Assembly: GCF_021654775.1 (NCBI RefSeq)
Contig: NZ_AP025343.1
Location: 2,881,501-2,945,500 of the forward strand
Reading direction: 5' to 3'
Source of the DNA: Paenibacillus azoreducens
Lineage (GTDB): Bacteria; Bacillota; Bacilli; Paenibacillales; Paenibacillaceae
DNA: 64,000 bases
Positions 26,932 through 37,082 of this stretch are shown here, piece by piece. Below the pieces are notes generated by a model. That model saw nothing but the letters and a program-made list of their open reading frames with translations. It was not told the origin of the DNA and did no database searches. The position numbers and the translations under genes are program-made. Positions within the stretch are counted from its first letter, which is position 1, and every line of letters starts with the position of its first letter.

Positions 26932-28920
26932 ATGGTCGAGCAGATCGATATGTTTGCGGAGTCTTCGCAGGGTGGCGGCAATAAAAGCAGCCACAGCGGA
27001 TACGAGGCAGACGACATTCAAGTGCTCGAAGGCCTGGTTGCGGTTCGCAAACGGCCAGGTATGTATATTGGCAGCACGAGTACATCAGGACTTCATCATC
27101 TGGTATGGGAAATTGTGGATAATGCCGTTGATGAGCATTTAGCCAAATACTGCACGAGAATCGATATTCATTTACACAAAGACGGTTCCATTACCGTCAT
27201 TGATAACGGACGAGGCATTCCGACAGGAATGCATAAAACCGGCATACCTACGCCGCAGGTTGTATATACGATCCTGCACGCGGGGGGGAAATTCGGCGGC
27301 GGCGGATATAAAAAATCAGGCGGCCTGCATGGTGTCGGCGCATCCGTCACCAACGCGCTGTCCGAATGGCTGGAGGTTGAAATCTACCGCGACGGCAAAA
27401 TCCACCGTCAACGCTTCGAATATTGGCAGGACAAAAACGGCAAGGAACATGTCGGCGAACCGGTAACAGGACTCGAAGTTTTGGGGAATACCAACAAGAC
27501 CGGAACGAAGGTTACGTTTAAACCTGATATCCGGGTCTTCCAAAACGGAATCCAGTTTAACTATGATACATTGGCCGAGCGTTTGCAGGAAATCGCTTTC
27601 CTGAACTCCGGTTTGCGCATCATACTCAAGGATGACCGTTTTAATCGCATGGACGAGTTTTATTATGAGGGCGGTGCCAGCCAATTTGTCGAGTTCCTCA
27701 ATGAGGGCAAGGATGTTCTTCATGACGTCATCCATTTTTCCGGTGAAAAGGACGACGTGGAGGTGGAGGTAGCTCTGCAGTATAACGCAGGGTATACCGA
27801 AACGCTGGCTTCTTTTGTCAATTCGATCCCGACGCGGGGCGGCGGGACGCATGAAACGGGCTTTAAAACGGCATACACCCGCATCATGAACGATTATGCG
27901 CGGAAAAACCATATGCTCAAAGAGAAAGACAAAAATCTTGAAGGCAATGATCTTCGCGAAGGCATGATGGCGGTGATCAGCGTCAAAATGGCTGAGGTTG
28001 AATTCGTCGGACAGACGAAAGACCAGCTCGGAAGCGCATCTGCCCGCAGTACGGTGGATGCCATCGTCACCGAGAAGATGCAAATTTTCCTTGAGGAGAA
28101 TCCGCAGGTTGCACAAACCTTGATCAAAAAAGCGATTCAAGCTTCCAAAGCGCGCGAGGCGGCCCGCAAAGCCCGCGACGACATGCGCAGCGGCAAGAAG
28201 CGGAGCGAGGGAACAAGCCTCGGAGGCAAGCTGAGCCCGGCTCAATCCAAGGATTTCACCCGTACGGAGCTGTTTGTCGTCGAAGGGAACTCTGCCGGCG
28301 GGTCGGCCAAGCAGGGCCGGGACTCCAAAATCCAGGCAATCCTTCCGCTGAAGGGAAAACCGCTTAATCCGGAAAAAGCCAAGCTCGCGGACATTATGAA
28401 AAACGAAGAGTACCGCACGATCATTAATGCGATCGGAGCCGGCATCGGGACCGAGTTCGAAATCGAGGACAGCAATTACTCGAAAATCATCATTATGACG
28501 GATGCCGATACGGACGGGGCGCATATTCAAGTGCTTCTGCTGACGTTCTTTTATCGCTATATGAAACCTTTGATCGATGAAGGCCGCGTATACATCGCCC
28601 AGCCTCCGCTTTACAAGATTACGAGCAAATCGGGCAGACATGAAATTGTACGTTATGCATACAGCGACGAGCAGCTGCAAAATTATCTCAAGGAATTCGG
28701 CAAAAACTACGAACTTCAGCGCTATAAAGGTCTTGGCGAAATGAATCCCGAACAGCTGTGGGAGACGACGATGAACCCGGATACCCGCACGCTTCTGCAG
28801 GTCCAAATTGAAGATGCGGCCAAAGCGGAACGCCGCGTGTCCACGCTGATGGGAGACAAAATCGATCCGCGCAAGCGCTGGATCGTGGAAAATGTCGACT
28901 TTAGAGAGCTCGAGGAATAG
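26932..28920 (+). CDS. parE: DNA topoisomerase IV subunit B
   Basis: 662 residues. GHKL ATPase motifs: [28 protein letters not shown]. Toprim motifs: [19 protein letters not shown] and [11 protein letters not shown], with metal ligands E and DxD. C-terminal [19 protein letters not shown] is typical of the GyrB/ParE end. It has paralogue features of ParE ([19 protein letters not shown], no insert) and is followed 11 bases on by parC, the usual topoisomerase IV pair. It decatenates replicated chromosomes and relaxes supercoils. The ATG is preceded by AAAGGGGGAGC. Confidence 0.96.
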   Translation: MVEQIDMFAESSQGGGNKSSHSGYEADDIQVLEGLVAVRKRPGMYIGSTSTSGLHHLVWEIVDNAVDEHLAKYCTRIDIHLHKDGSITVIDNGRGIPTGMHKTGIPTPQVVYTILHAGGKFGGGGYKKSGGLHGVGASVTNALSEWLEVEIYRDGKIHRQRFEYWQDKNGKEHVGEPVTGLEVLGNTNKTGTKVTFKPDIRVFQNGIQFNYDTLAERLQEIAFLNSGLRIILKDDRFNRMDEFYYEGGASQFVEFLNEGKDVLHDVIHFSGEKDDVEVEVALQYNAGYTETLASFVNSIPTRGGGTHETGFKTAYTRIMNDYARKNHMLKEKDKNLEGNDLREGMMAVISVKMAEVEFVGQTKDQLGSASARSTVDAIVTEKMQIFLEENPQVAQTLIKKAIQASKAREAARKARDDMRSGKKRSEGTSLGGKLSPAQSKDFTRTELFVVEGNSAGGSAKQGRDSKIQAILPLKGKPLNPEKAKLADIMKNEEYRTIINAIGAGIGTEFEIEDSNYSKIIIMTDADTDGAHIQVLLLTFFYRYMKPLIDEGRVYIAQPPLYKITSKSGRHEIVRYAYSDEQLQNYLKEFGKNYELQRYKGLGEMNPEQLWETTMNPDTRTLLQVQIEDAAKAERRVSTLMGDKIDPRKRWIVENVDFRELEE

Positions 28921-28931
28921 AAGGTGAATCG

Positions 28932-31376
28932 ATGAGTTTATCAGAACAATTTCTGCCGGCTTATCTGGAAGAGGTCGTTGGAGACCGCTTCGGCCGGTAT
29001 TCCAAATATATTATTCAGGACCGCGCCATTCCCGACGTTCGCGACGGGTTGAAGCCCGTGCAGCGGCGTATTTTGTACGCCATGTACGAATCGGGCAATA
29101 CGCCGGATAAAGGCTACCGCAAATCCGCCAAAACCGTCGGCGACGTCATGGGCAACTATCACCCGCATGGAGACAGTTCCATCTACGACGGGATGGTGAG
29201 AATGGCCCAGCCGTGGAAAATGGGGCATGTGCTCGTCGACGGCCACGGCAACTGGGGGTCTATCGATGATGACCCGCCGGCGGCCATGCGTTATACCGAA
29301 GCGCGCTTATCGCCGATCGCGATGGAAATGCTGCGGGATATCGATAAACGGACCGTCCAATTCAAAGACAACTTTGACAATACGGCCAAGGAGCCGGTAG
29401 TGCTTCCATCCCGTTATCCGAACTTGCTCGTAAATGGCGTCAGCGGGATATCGGCAGGGTTTGCAACGGAAATCCCGCCGCATAATCTGCGCGAAGTCAT
29501 CGATGCCTGCGTGGCCGTGATGCAAAAGCCGGAAATTGAGCTGGATGAAATCATGACCTTTATCAAAGGGCCGGATTTTCCAACCGGCGGTATGATTATG
29601 GGCGAAGAGGGCATCAAAGAGGCCTACCGTACAGGTAAGGGCCGTATCTATCTGCGCTCCAAAACCGAGATAGAGTTTTTGCGCGGCGGAAAACAGCAAA
29701 TCGTCATTAGTGAAATCCCTTATCAGGTCGTCAAATCCCGGCTGGTCAGCCAAATGGAAAGCATCCGTCTTGAGAAGAAGATTGACGGCATCGCGGAGGT
29801 TCGGGATGAAAGCGGACGCGACGGTTTGCGCATCGTCGTTGAAATCAAGAAGGAAGCGGATGCCCAAGGCATTTTGGCATATCTGTTGAAAAAGACGGAT
29901 CTTCAGGTTACCTATAACTTCAACATGGTATCCATTGTCAATAAGGCGCCGCAGCAGCTTGGATTGAAAGCCATGCTGGAGGCATACATCGAACATCAAC
30001 GCGAAGTGGTGTCCAATCGTACCCGTTTTGAGTTGGAAAAGGCTGAAGACCGCGCCCATGTGCTCGAGGGTCTGGTCAAGGCACTGAACATTCTGGACGA
30101 AGTGATCGCGGCGATTAAAGCGTCGAAGAATCGTCAGGACGCGCAAAACAATTTGCAATGGATGTTCGGATTTACGGAACGGCAAGCGGATTCGATCCTG
30201 ACGCTTCAATTGTACCGTTTGACGAATCTGGAGATTACAACGCTGCAAAAAGAGCTGGGAGAACTGCTGAAGAAGATCGACACATTGCGTGCGATCCTTC
30301 AAAGCGATAAAAAGCTGATTGCCCTGATCCGCAAGGAATTGCTTGAAATCCGCGATAAATACGGCATTGACCGCAGAAGTTCGATCCAGGAAGAAGTGGA
30401 AGAAATCAAGGTCAATCTTGAGGTTATGGTCAGCTCCGAGGATGTGCTTGTAACCTTGTCCAATGACGGATACATCAAGCGGACAAGCATGCTGTCCTTT
30501 ACAAGATCCGGAGGAGAATTGGGCAGCTCGGGCGTGAAGGAAGGCGACTTTATCTCCAAGGTATACGAGATTAACACGCTCGATAATCTGTTGATCTTTA
30601 CGCAAAAGGGACAATATTTCCTGCTACCGGTGCATCAGATTCCGGAATTTAAGTGGAAGGATCCCGGGACTGCGATCGTCAACGTGATCAACATGTCCAA
30701 GGAAGATATCATCGTGGATGTGATTCCGGTGACGAATTTCGAAGAACCGGACCGCTCGCTTGTTTTCATCACCAAAAAGGGCCAAGTGAAGCGTACCGAA
30801 TTAAAAGAATATGTCACCAACCGCTCCGGGGCGGTAGCTGCCTGCAAGGTCGGTGCAAATGATGAAATTATCAAGGTTGCGCTCAGCGACGGAACCAAGG
30901 ATATTTTGCTTGTCAGCAAGGATGGCATGAGCATCCGTTTCAGAGAGCAGGAGGTCAACGCCATGGGCCGCGTATCGGCCGGCGTAAAAGGCATTCAGCT
31001 GCGTGAAGACGATGAAGTGGTGTCTGCATTATGGGTTGAAGAAGATGAAGGAGAGATTCTGACGCTAACCGATCTCGGTTATGGGAAGCGTTCCTTGCTT
31101 GCGGATTATCAGCCGCAGAGTCGGGGAGGCAAAGGCCTTCAAACCTTCGAGTTTAAGGAAGGCAAACGGGTGAAGCCGAATGGCAGCCGGATAGCCGGGG
31201 CCTTCTACTGCCGCGAGCCGATCGAAATTACCGCAATCAGCCGCGATGGCCAAAGTTATTCGTTCAGTTCCGAACAGGCCCCGATCATGGAACGCAAATC
31301 GACAGGAAAACTGCTTGTTCATCTGGAGAAAAAAGACGAAATTTCGATGCTGCTGGAACACCCGGAAACATCTTGA
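28932..31376 (+). CDS. parC: DNA topoisomerase IV subunit A
   Basis: 814 residues. Breakage-rejoining domain: [19 protein letters not shown] near the N-terminus, the quinolone-region [18 protein letters not shown] with the usual Ser and an Asp at the positions linked to resistance, and the active-site Tyr in MRYTEARLS. The C-terminal third has the repeating beta-pinwheel of GyrA/ParC, with blades around [34 protein letters not shown] and GYGKRS, but no canonical GyrA-box. It forms A2B2 topoisomerase IV with ParE. A strong terminator follows. Confidence 0.96.
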   Translation: MSLSEQFLPAYLEEVVGDRFGRYSKYIIQDRAIPDVRDGLKPVQRRILYAMYESGNTPDKGYRKSAKTVGDVMGNYHPHGDSSIYDGMVRMAQPWKMGHVLVDGHGNWGSIDDDPPAAMRYTEARLSPIAMEMLRDIDKRTVQFKDNFDNTAKEPVVLPSRYPNLLVNGVSGISAGFATEIPPHNLREVIDACVAVMQKPEIELDEIMTFIKGPDFPTGGMIMGEEGIKEAYRTGKGRIYLRSKTEIEFLRGGKQQIVISEIPYQVVKSRLVSQMESIRLEKKIDGIAEVRDESGRDGLRIVVEIKKEADAQGILAYLLKKTDLQVTYNFNMVSIVNKAPQQLGLKAMLEAYIEHQREVVSNRTRFELEKAEDRAHVLEGLVKALNILDEVIAAIKASKNRQDAQNNLQWMFGFTERQADSILTLQLYRLTNLEITTLQKELGELLKKIDTLRAILQSDKKLIALIRKELLEIRDKYGIDRRSSIQEEVEEIKVNLEVMVSSEDVLVTLSNDGYIKRTSMLSFTRSGGELGSSGVKEGDFISKVYEINTLDNLLIFTQKGQYFLLPVHQIPEFKWKDPGTAIVNVINMSKEDIIVDVIPVTNFEEPDRSLVFITKKGQVKRTELKEYVTNRSGAVAACKVGANDEIIKVALSDGTKDILLVSKDGMSIRFREQEVNAMGRVSAGVKGIQLREDDEVVSALWVEEDEGEILTLTDLGYGKRSLLADYQPQSRGGKGLQTFEFKEGKRVKPNGSRIAGAFYCREPIEITAISRDGQSYSFSSEQAPIMERKSTGKLLVHLEKKDEISMLLEHPETS

Positions 31377-31408
31377 TTTTTCCCGTCATATTTTTGTGAA
31401 ATGGCTCG

Positions 31409-31450
31409 AAAAAAAGTATCTTCGCCCTTCCGGGCGGAGATGCTTTTTTT
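31409..31450 (+). terminator. Rho-independent terminator of parE-parC
   Basis: AAGTATCTTCGCCC pairs with GGGCGGAGATGCTT around a 4-base loop, then seven T. Confidence 0.9.
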
Positions 31451-31655
31451 CAGGATTTTGCAAAATTCGATTCCGTACTCTCCAAAAAAACAATATATAG
31501 ACAAACTTAACCGTTTTGAGCTATGTTTGCCTTATTAAAGCTCGCTTTTTGCAAAATTCTCGAATATAATTTTTTTTGCTGCGAGGAAGGAATTGGCTCG
31601 AAATAGGCGAAAATTAATCCTGTAAAAGATTGCTGGCGAAAGGAAGGTATAACCC

Positions 31656-32066
31656 GTGCAGACTTCCGAATTTGCAAAAATATGGTCTAAACTGAGCAAA
31701 GATTACAAGATACATATGGAGAATGAACTGGCTCCTGCGCTTACTGAAGCCCAGCTTGTGGTACTCGAGGTGCTCGGGGAGCATGAACGGATGAAACCCT
31801 CCGAATTGACGCCGCTTTTGGCGACCAGTCCGGCTGCGGTAACGATGCTCCTGGACCGGATGGAGAAAAACGAGCTGATCGAACGTGAACGTGATGCAAA
31901 CGATCGCCGGATCGTATGGGTATCCATTTCGAAGAGAGGACGCCAAGAGGTGGAACGCGGCTTGCAAATCCGCGACGCCTTTCTTGCAGGTATTTTATCG
32001 CGCATTTCCGCGCATAACCAGCAGCTCCTGATTTATTTATTGGGCAAACTAACCATGGTGCCATAA
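31656..32066 (+). CDS. MarR-family transcriptional regulator
   Basis: 136 residues with a winged helix: MKPSELTPLLATSPAAVTMLLDRMEKNELIERERDANDRRIVWVSIS is a textbook MarR recognition helix and wing with the DxR motif. The start is GTG 31656 after AAAGGAAGG. It lies 40 bases before an MFS transporter gene on the same strand, so it probably regulates that gene and itself in response to a small ligand. Confidence 0.9.
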   Translation: MQTSEFAKIWSKLSKDYKIHMENELAPALTEAQLVVLEVLGEHERMKPSELTPLLATSPAAVTMLLDRMEKNELIERERDANDRRIVWVSISKRGRQEVERGLQIRDAFLAGILSRISAHNQQLLIYLLGKLTMVP

Positions 32067-32106
32067 GTATAGGCGCAATAGAATAAACGTAGAGGAAGAC
32101 AGCCAG

Positions 32107-33324
32107 ATGAACGATGCAACGATTTTGAAAAATCCCAAAACGAGAAAACTGCTTTTCAGTGCCGGCTTCAGCTGGCTTTTTGATGCGATGGATGTCGGCA
32201 TCATCTCTTTTATCGTTACGGCATTAAGCTTGGAATGGAAGTTGTCCCCGCAGGATGTCGGCATCCTGACGAGCATGAACTCGGTAGGGATGGTATTCGG
32301 CGCGGCTTGCGCCGGTTATTTGGCTGACCGATTTGGCCGCAAAAAAGTGCTGCTGTGGACATTGCTCATTTTTTCGATCGCCAGTGGACTATCCGCCTTG
32401 GCTTCGAGCTTCTGGGTTCTTTGCTTGCTGCGCTTTATTGCGGGAATCGGACTTGGCGGCGAACTGCCGGTCGCATCGACGCTTGTTTCCGAGAGCATGC
32501 CGGCAAACCAGCGCGGACGCGCGGTTGTCCTGCTAGAAAGCTTCTGGGCCGGCGGTTGGCTGGTTGCAGCCCTTATCTCGTATTTTCTGATTCCGGCCTA
32601 CGGCTGGCAAATCGCGTTTGTGATCGGAGCGCTTCCGGCGCTATATGCTTTATATTTGCGGCGTGCGATTGACGATTCACCTCTCTATCAGAGCGGGAAG
32701 TCAATGGCCCGAGCGTCTTTTGCAAGCAAACTGGGATCGATATGGACGCGCAAACACAGCCGCACTACGCTGATGTTGTGGATATTGTGGTTCACTGTAG
32801 TGTTTTCTTATTACGGCATGTTTCTTTGGCTTCCGTCTGTCATGACGATGAAGGGTTTCAGCTTGATCAAAAGTTTTGAATATGTGTTGATCATGACGCT
32901 GGCGCAGCTTCCGGGTTATTTTACGGCGGCGTATTTTATCGAGAAATTCGGCAGAAAATTCGTGATGATCACGTATTTGATCCTGACTGCGGCGAGCGCG
33001 GCCTGGTTCGGCAGCGCCGAATCGGCGGGCATGCTGATGGCGGCGGGTATCTGCCTTTCGTTTTTTAATCTGGGTGCATGGGGCGGCTTATATGCATATA
33101 CACCGGAACTTTATCCCACCTCGGTTCGCTCAACGGGAGTTGGCCTGGCTACTTCAGTCGGACGGATTGGCGGAGTCATTGCTCCTTTCCTTGTAGGTTA
33201 TATGGTGCAAAACCATATCCATATCAATACAATTTTTATGATGTTTTTTGCGATCATTTGTATTGGTGCTTTAGGCGTCCTGTTCCTCGGAACGGAAACC
33301 AAAGGCAAGGAATTAGCCGACTAA
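32107..33324 (+). CDS. MFS transporter (NiaP/YceI-like)
   Basis: 405 residues, twelve predicted helices. The MFS loop motif GYLADRFGRKKVL (between helices 2 and 3) and the sugar/aromatic-acid-type phrases RFIAGIGLGGELPVASTLVSE and GLYAYTPELYPTSVRSTGVGLATSVGRIGG are clear. These resemble B. subtilis YceI (niacin permease NiaP) and YyaJ, so uptake of a small carboxylate or vitamin is possible. It is in tandem with a MarR regulator. No biosynthetic genes nearby point to a substrate. Confidence 0.82.
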   Translation: MNDATILKNPKTRKLLFSAGFSWLFDAMDVGIISFIVTALSLEWKLSPQDVGILTSMNSVGMVFGAACAGYLADRFGRKKVLLWTLLIFSIASGLSALASSFWVLCLLRFIAGIGLGGELPVASTLVSESMPANQRGRAVVLLESFWAGGWLVAALISYFLIPAYGWQIAFVIGALPALYALYLRRAIDDSPLYQSGKSMARASFASKLGSIWTRKHSRTTLMLWILWFTVVFSYYGMFLWLPSVMTMKGFSLIKSFEYVLIMTLAQLPGYFTAAYFIEKFGRKFVMITYLILTAASAAWFGSAESAGMLMAAGICLSFFNLGAWGGLYAYTPELYPTSVRSTGVGLATSVGRIGGVIAPFLVGYMVQNHIHINTIFMMFFAIICIGALGVLFLGTETKGKELAD

Positions 33325-33421
33325 AAACTTGCTGACCGATATCGGTTTAAAAGGGGTAGTACCAGCGTCGCTGTCACCAAGGGCAAAGTAGATGGAACTA
33401 TATGTTATACTACACAATGTA

Positions 33422-33446
33422 GGCGACCGGAAAAGATCCGGCCGCC
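33422..33446 (+). terminator. hairpin downstream of the MFS gene
   Basis: GGCGACCGG / CCGGCCGCC with one mismatch. There is no T run, so terminator function is uncertain. Confidence 0.4.
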
Positions 33447-33506
33447 TTCGCTATGTTAACGGGCAGGACTTAGGTTTTGTTATCCTTGATTGTTGGTTAT
33501 TGGTCA

Positions 33507-33533
33507 AAAGAAAAACCGCCAATCATTAGGCGG
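33507..33533 (-). terminator. Rho-independent terminator of the small HTH gene (minus strand)
   Basis: On the minus strand CCGCC / GGCGG with an 8-base loop is followed by TTTTTCTTTT. It lies 75 bases past the stop codon of the HTH gene. Confidence 0.7.
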
Positions 33534-33607
33534 CGATGCATTACTTATAGTCGCTAACTTCAGGCCTTATTTTGTGGAAAATTACTTTCTGTTACCCATC
33601 CGCTAAA

Positions 33608-33832
33608 CTAACGGTGTTCATCGGAAGGCATTAATTCGTACAAGCTGCGCACCTCGCACCGAAGCGTATCGGCGATCGAAATTGCGTACTTAAGAGACAT
33701 CACTCTTTTATTGTCGATAAAGTCGTCCAGCCGCTCCCGTCTCACCCGCAGTTCCTGCGCCAGCCGTTCCAGCGGCATTCCTGCTTCCTGAAGCCTTTCT
33801 TCCAGCAGGCAACGGCCAAGTTCGTACTTCAA
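33608..33832 (-). CDS. small XRE-family helix-turn-helix protein
   Basis: 74 residues, almost entirely one Cro/CI-type HTH domain: LGRCLLEERLQEAGMPLERLAQELRVRRERLDDFIDNKRVMSLKYAISIADTLRC is the usual five-helix pattern. The longer open frame reaches 33910, but TTG 33832 has GAGAGGAG ten bases upstream and starts directly at the domain, so it is preferred. It faces the sigma-factor gene, sharing the intergenic region, but nothing shows that it controls it. Confidence 0.75.
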   Translation of the reverse strand: MKYELGRCLLEERLQEAGMPLERLAQELRVRRERLDDFIDNKRVMSLKYAISIADTLRCEVRSLYELMPSDEHR

Positions 33833-34038
33833 TATGCATACGCTCCTCTCGGATAAAATCGCCCAACGAATCTTATGATTTCCTTTCCGCTTTAGCTTCA
33901 TCCCCGGCATGGATCCCGGGAATCGGTCTCAAGTAGCAGTTCACCCGAGTGAGGGAAAAGTTTTTTCCTCTTTTTATGAACCAAAACACGGGAACTGGTG
34001 AATAAGAAGTGTAAGGAAAAAACGAGGAGGTCTTTGAA

Positions 34039-34608
34039 GTGAAAGAAAGCCGGCATTTTCCAATATCCAAGGAAGGAGGTTCAGTTGATTTTGAAACACT
34101 TGTTCAACCTCACTTAACTAGCGCGTTTCGAGTCGCTTTTTTGATCGTCCATGATTACCATCTAGCTCAGGATGCCGTTCAAGAAGCACTATGGGAAGCG
34201 TATCAATCACTTTATCGATATGATAAACGAAAAGGGACATCGTTTCGAGCTTGGTTTATGAAAATTGTGACGCATCGTGCACTTAATATGGTGCGTAGAA
34301 AGAAAAAAACGGAAGAATATATGGACTCTATTGACCCTGGGCAAAACCCATTGGAGAGTATTCTTCAAAAGGAGAAAGAGCAACAGATTTGGCGAGCGAT
34401 TCAGTTGATGACGCCGAAGCATCGCTCTGTAGTTATTCTTTACTATTATGAAGAGTTTAGTATAGCTGAAATTGCAAAAATTCTGGGTGTGTTTGAGGGA
34501 ACGGTAAAATCAAGGCTACATAAGGCCAGAAAGTTAATTGCTGAAAAGATACAAGTTAAGAAAGAAACTCAGGTAATTACCGAGATAGGAGTGATCATGC
34601 ATGACTAA
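34039..34608 (+). CDS. ECF-type RNA polymerase sigma factor
   Basis: 189 residues. Region 2 (SAFRVAFLIVHDYHLAQDAVQEALWEAYQSLYRYD) and region 4 (TPKHRSVVILYYYEEFSIAEIAKILGVFEGTVKSRLHKARKLI) are both intact, with no extra domains. Start is GTG 34039 after GAGGAGG. It overlaps the next gene, a DUF4179 protein, by eight bases; such pairs are sigma/anti-sigma couples. The coding DNA is clearly more AT-rich and uses A/T-ending codons more than the flanking genes, which suggests acquisition from elsewhere. A GGGAACTGG-type -35-like box lies upstream (about 33978), compatible with self-activation, but this is weak. Confidence 0.9.
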   Translation: MKESRHFPISKEGGSVDFETLVQPHLTSAFRVAFLIVHDYHLAQDAVQEALWEAYQSLYRYDKRKGTSFRAWFMKIVTHRALNMVRRKKKTEEYMDSIDPGQNPLESILQKEKEQQIWRAIQLMTPKHRSVVILYYYEEFSIAEIAKILGVFEGTVKSRLHKARKLIAEKIQVKKETQVITEIGVIMHD

Positions 34609-36073
34609 TCTTGACAACCAGATTACACAAACTCTAAAAAAGGTAGCTGGAGAATTGGATCAGCCTAATTTTGCGATGCCTGCAGCCTATAAAAGAAAAA
34701 GGTCGCGTCTACTAGGAACTTGGGTACTTCCCGTCTCCATTAGCTGCGTTTTGCTTTTAACGATTTCAGTGAGTCCTACCTTTGCGGACTATGTTAAATC
34801 GTTATTTGATGGTTCTGATAAAGAACTGCAATATGCAGCACAGAAGGGTTTTTCACAGAAGGTAAATGCTTCTGTTACCGATCGGGGCTATACTCTTGAA
34901 ATAGAGGAGATATTGGCGGATCCAATGAGAATTGTGGCCGTTTATTCGATCAAGGATCAGCAAAATAACTTTATTCATCCGGATAAGTTTCACATAAGTA
35001 ACGTAGAGGTAACAGATTTGAAAGGGAAGGTCATTAAAGAAACTAAAATATATCAGTTAGAAAAGCAAGAAAATTACGGATATCTCACTCTAAAAAAACC
35101 CGGGGAAACAGAAGAGCGGAAGCTTGTATTACAGTTCGAGGGAAATCAGATCGACTCTGTTAAAGGAAATTGGGCCTTAAAGATTCCTTTTGATTTAGAA
35201 AAAACAACGAAGGCTTCTCAGGTGCTGGCAATCGATAAGACGTATACCACACCACAGGGACTGCAAATTAATCTAAACAGCATTATGCAATCACCGACTG
35301 CTGCTCGTGTGGATTATGAAACGAAATGGACGGAAGAGGCACAGAAAAGATTAGTAGAGGAAAGCAAACAAGTGAAAGGAAAAGTAGATTCAGCCGATCC
35401 TTATGTTCGCTATGATGATTTTAAACTGAATTTTCATGTTGAAAATGAAAAAGGAGAAAAAGTAAATGATTTAACTAGGGCGCTTGATAATCCAAGCAAG
35501 GCCGTGGGAGAACACGGTCATTCTAATCGGAGTTATGGATTTGCCCCACTGTCTCCTGATCATCAGTATATGCTGGTATTGGATTCTTTAGAAAAAACAG
35601 AACCGTATGAGCTGGGCGTATCATTTGAGCCAAAACAGCTTGCCGAAAAACCCGTAAGAGTAGATAAGGATGGCAAAACGATTGAGATCAAGTCAGTAAC
35701 CTTTGACGAACCATTAAATGAAGCATCTCCAAAGAATGAGAAGCACGCTACTATTTTACTGGAAGCTTATTTAAAGGATATATCATATATTAATATAGCG
35801 GATACGATTTTAATGGATGATGATACAAATAAAATTATTAATCGTTTTGGTTGGACTATCAAGGATGAAAAGGGCAAAATATACGATGTAACAGGCGGAG
35901 ATTTTAAAATGATCGGAAAGGATGAACAAGGCAGAAACCATATCCGAATGAAATTGCAAAGTTATGAAATGAAAGAACTTCCTCAAAAGCTCAGTCTTAC
36001 TTCAGAATTGGCAAGAAAAAGCTACGACCTGGATTGGAAAGTACCATTGCCAATGCCAAAAGAAGACAAATAA
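34601..36073 (+). CDS. DUF4179 membrane anti-sigma factor
   Basis: 490 residues: a ~45-residue cytoplasmic N-terminus that would bind the sigma factor, one membrane helix (WVLPVSISCVLLLTISV, about 45-62), then a large extracellular part beginning with the DUF4179 phrase SPTFADYVKSLFDGSDKELQYAAQKG and ending in beta-rich domains. It overlaps the sigma gene, which couples their translation. It has the same AT-rich composition as the sigma gene. The extracellular part probably senses an envelope condition; the release mechanism (proteolysis or conformational) cannot be told. Confidence 0.85.
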   Translation: MTNLDNQITQTLKKVAGELDQPNFAMPAAYKRKRSRLLGTWVLPVSISCVLLLTISVSPTFADYVKSLFDGSDKELQYAAQKGFSQKVNASVTDRGYTLEIEEILADPMRIVAVYSIKDQQNNFIHPDKFHISNVEVTDLKGKVIKETKIYQLEKQENYGYLTLKKPGETEERKLVLQFEGNQIDSVKGNWALKIPFDLEKTTKASQVLAIDKTYTTPQGLQINLNSIMQSPTAARVDYETKWTEEAQKRLVEESKQVKGKVDSADPYVRYDDFKLNFHVENEKGEKVNDLTRALDNPSKAVGEHGHSNRSYGFAPLSPDHQYMLVLDSLEKTEPYELGVSFEPKQLAEKPVRVDKDGKTIEIKSVTFDEPLNEASPKNEKHATILLEAYLKDISYINIADTILMDDDTNKIINRFGWTIKDEKGKIYDVTGGDFKMIGKDEQGRNHIRMKLQSYEMKELPQKLSLTSELARKSYDLDWKVPLPMPKEDK

Positions 36074-36100
36074 GACACTATAGGTTTGGCGCATTTTAGG

Positions 36101-36250
36101 AGTACATTATTTGAAGGGGCGAAGGTAGCGATACAGCTCGATCGCTATACGTTCACGAAGCATGGGCAGCCGACCGTTACCGCGCTCGTCAATCCGAAAG
36201 GGACATTCCATACATTCGAGCAACAGCCGATGAAGGGCCTGAAAAATTAA
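36101..36250 (+). pseudogene. 3' fragment of an unidentified gene
   Basis: A reading frame of about 49 codons ending at TAA 36248 reads RSTLFEGAKVAIQLDRYTFT then continues HGQPTVTALVNPKGTFHTFEQQP. It has protein-like composition and GC-type codon use like the chromosome, unlike the AT-rich genes before it. There is no start codon or ribosome site, and the frame has no N-terminal half, so it looks like the tail of a gene cut by the arrival of the sigma/anti-sigma pair. I do not recognise the family. Confidence 0.5.
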
Positions 36251-36301
36251 ATCTCAGTACGATGAAATCATAATAAGATCACAATAAGCTGCAAACCGAA
36301 C

Positions 36302-36350
36302 AAAGGATCTGTTGGAAAGGTAGAAAACTACCGCCAGGCAGATCCTTTTT
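36302..36350 (+). terminator. Rho-independent terminator
   Basis: AAAGGATCTG / CAGATCCTTT with an inner stem (GGTAG...CTACC) and a T5 tail. It could serve the gene whose 3' fragment lies just upstream. The rest of 36351-36607 shows only a weak hairpin (AGGGGG / CCCCCT, about 36419-36455). Confidence 0.75.
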
Positions 36351-36607
36351 CAGTTGCCCTCCTTCGCGCAATATAAAACTCAATCAAAAGGGTAACTTTA
36401 TATCCATTAACATAATCCTAGGGGGTTATTTTACGTTCTATGGCCCCCTTATCAAAATATTCAATGATAAAATATACGAATAGAGGTTTGTGAAAATGGA
36501 GTGCTTTGAATTATAATTAAATATGTTGCAGTTTGGCACATCATAAATTGCCTCGATCCGGAACGGCCGAAACCGATTTTTAGAGATTCGGTCTTTCCAG
36601 CTAGACA

Positions 36608-36669
36608 GGCGCGATCAGGAAAATGGCTGCTAATACAATCAAATTGGTCTATTTTTTCTTGATCGCGCC
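36608..36669. repeat. GGCGCGATC-type element, copy D
   Basis: A 62-bp unit with ends GGCGCGATCAGGAAAATGG and TTTTTTCTTGATCGCGCC and the family phrase TTGGTCTATT inside. It ends 26 bases before the yojF start codon, so it is likely in the yojF leader or promoter. Confidence 0.72.
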
Positions 36670-36694
36670 CAACATCGAAACGGAGGGGAACGGT

Positions 36695-37039
36695 TTGCAG
36701 CTAATTAACCCGCAAAAGGTTCAGGAGCTTATTGACAAACTAAAGGATCAGAATCTTTATATACATCTTGAAATGACGACTGGCGCTTATGCCTCGCATC
36801 ATGATGAATCCAAATTTACGGCGTCCACGTTCATCAAAAACGGAGTTGTCCGCTACAGCCAGGGTTCGATTGCCGGTTTTGGGCCTTATCGCGTCGGCCT
36901 GAAATTGGAAGAGGGCTGGATTTATTCGCAGGGACTTACGCATTTTGACGAAAATGAAACCGAACGCCTTATCATGGCCGGGCATGACAGCGAAGGAAAA
37001 TTGGTTGTTGCGCTGCAGTTGGGCAAGGAGCCGTTCTAA
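36695..37039 (+). CDS. yojF: YojF-family (DUF1806) protein
   Basis: About 114 residues, cytoplasmic, with LEMTTGAYASHHDE, FIKNGVVRYSQG and GPYRVGLKLEEGWIYSQGLTHFD, which I recognise as B. subtilis YojF (DUF1806). It precedes bshB2 (formerly yojG) in B. subtilis as it does here, 43 bases apart, so a role linked to bacillithiol is inferred but unproven. The start is TTG 36695 after GGAGGGG; the ATG at 36623 is inside the repeat element and would add 24 residues not expected for the family. Confidence 0.85.
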   Translation: MQLINPQKVQELIDKLKDQNLYIHLEMTTGAYASHHDESKFTASTFIKNGVVRYSQGSIAGFGPYRVGLKLEEGWIYSQGLTHFDENETERLIMAGHDSEGKLVVALQLGKEPF

Positions 37040-37082
37040 TTTTGAAACATAAGCGGGCACAGCATAGAAAGGGTGAATAGAC

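Noticed and set aside
27316..28806. A 496-codon open frame on the minus strand
   Set aside because: It lies wholly antisense to parE, which has all topoisomerase motifs. High GC third positions leave the antisense frame open. No ribosome site or family match was seen.
29307..30614. A 435-codon open frame on the minus strand
   Set aside because: Antisense to parC; same explanation as for the parE shadow.
28932..31376. gyrA rather than parC
   Set aside because: The gene directly follows parE, the start and length fit ParC, and no canonical GyrA-box was seen in the C-terminal region.
36623..36694. ATG start for yojF inside the repeat element
   Set aside because: The TTG at 36695 has a perfect GGAGGGG site at good spacing, and the 24 extra residues are encoded by repeat DNA.
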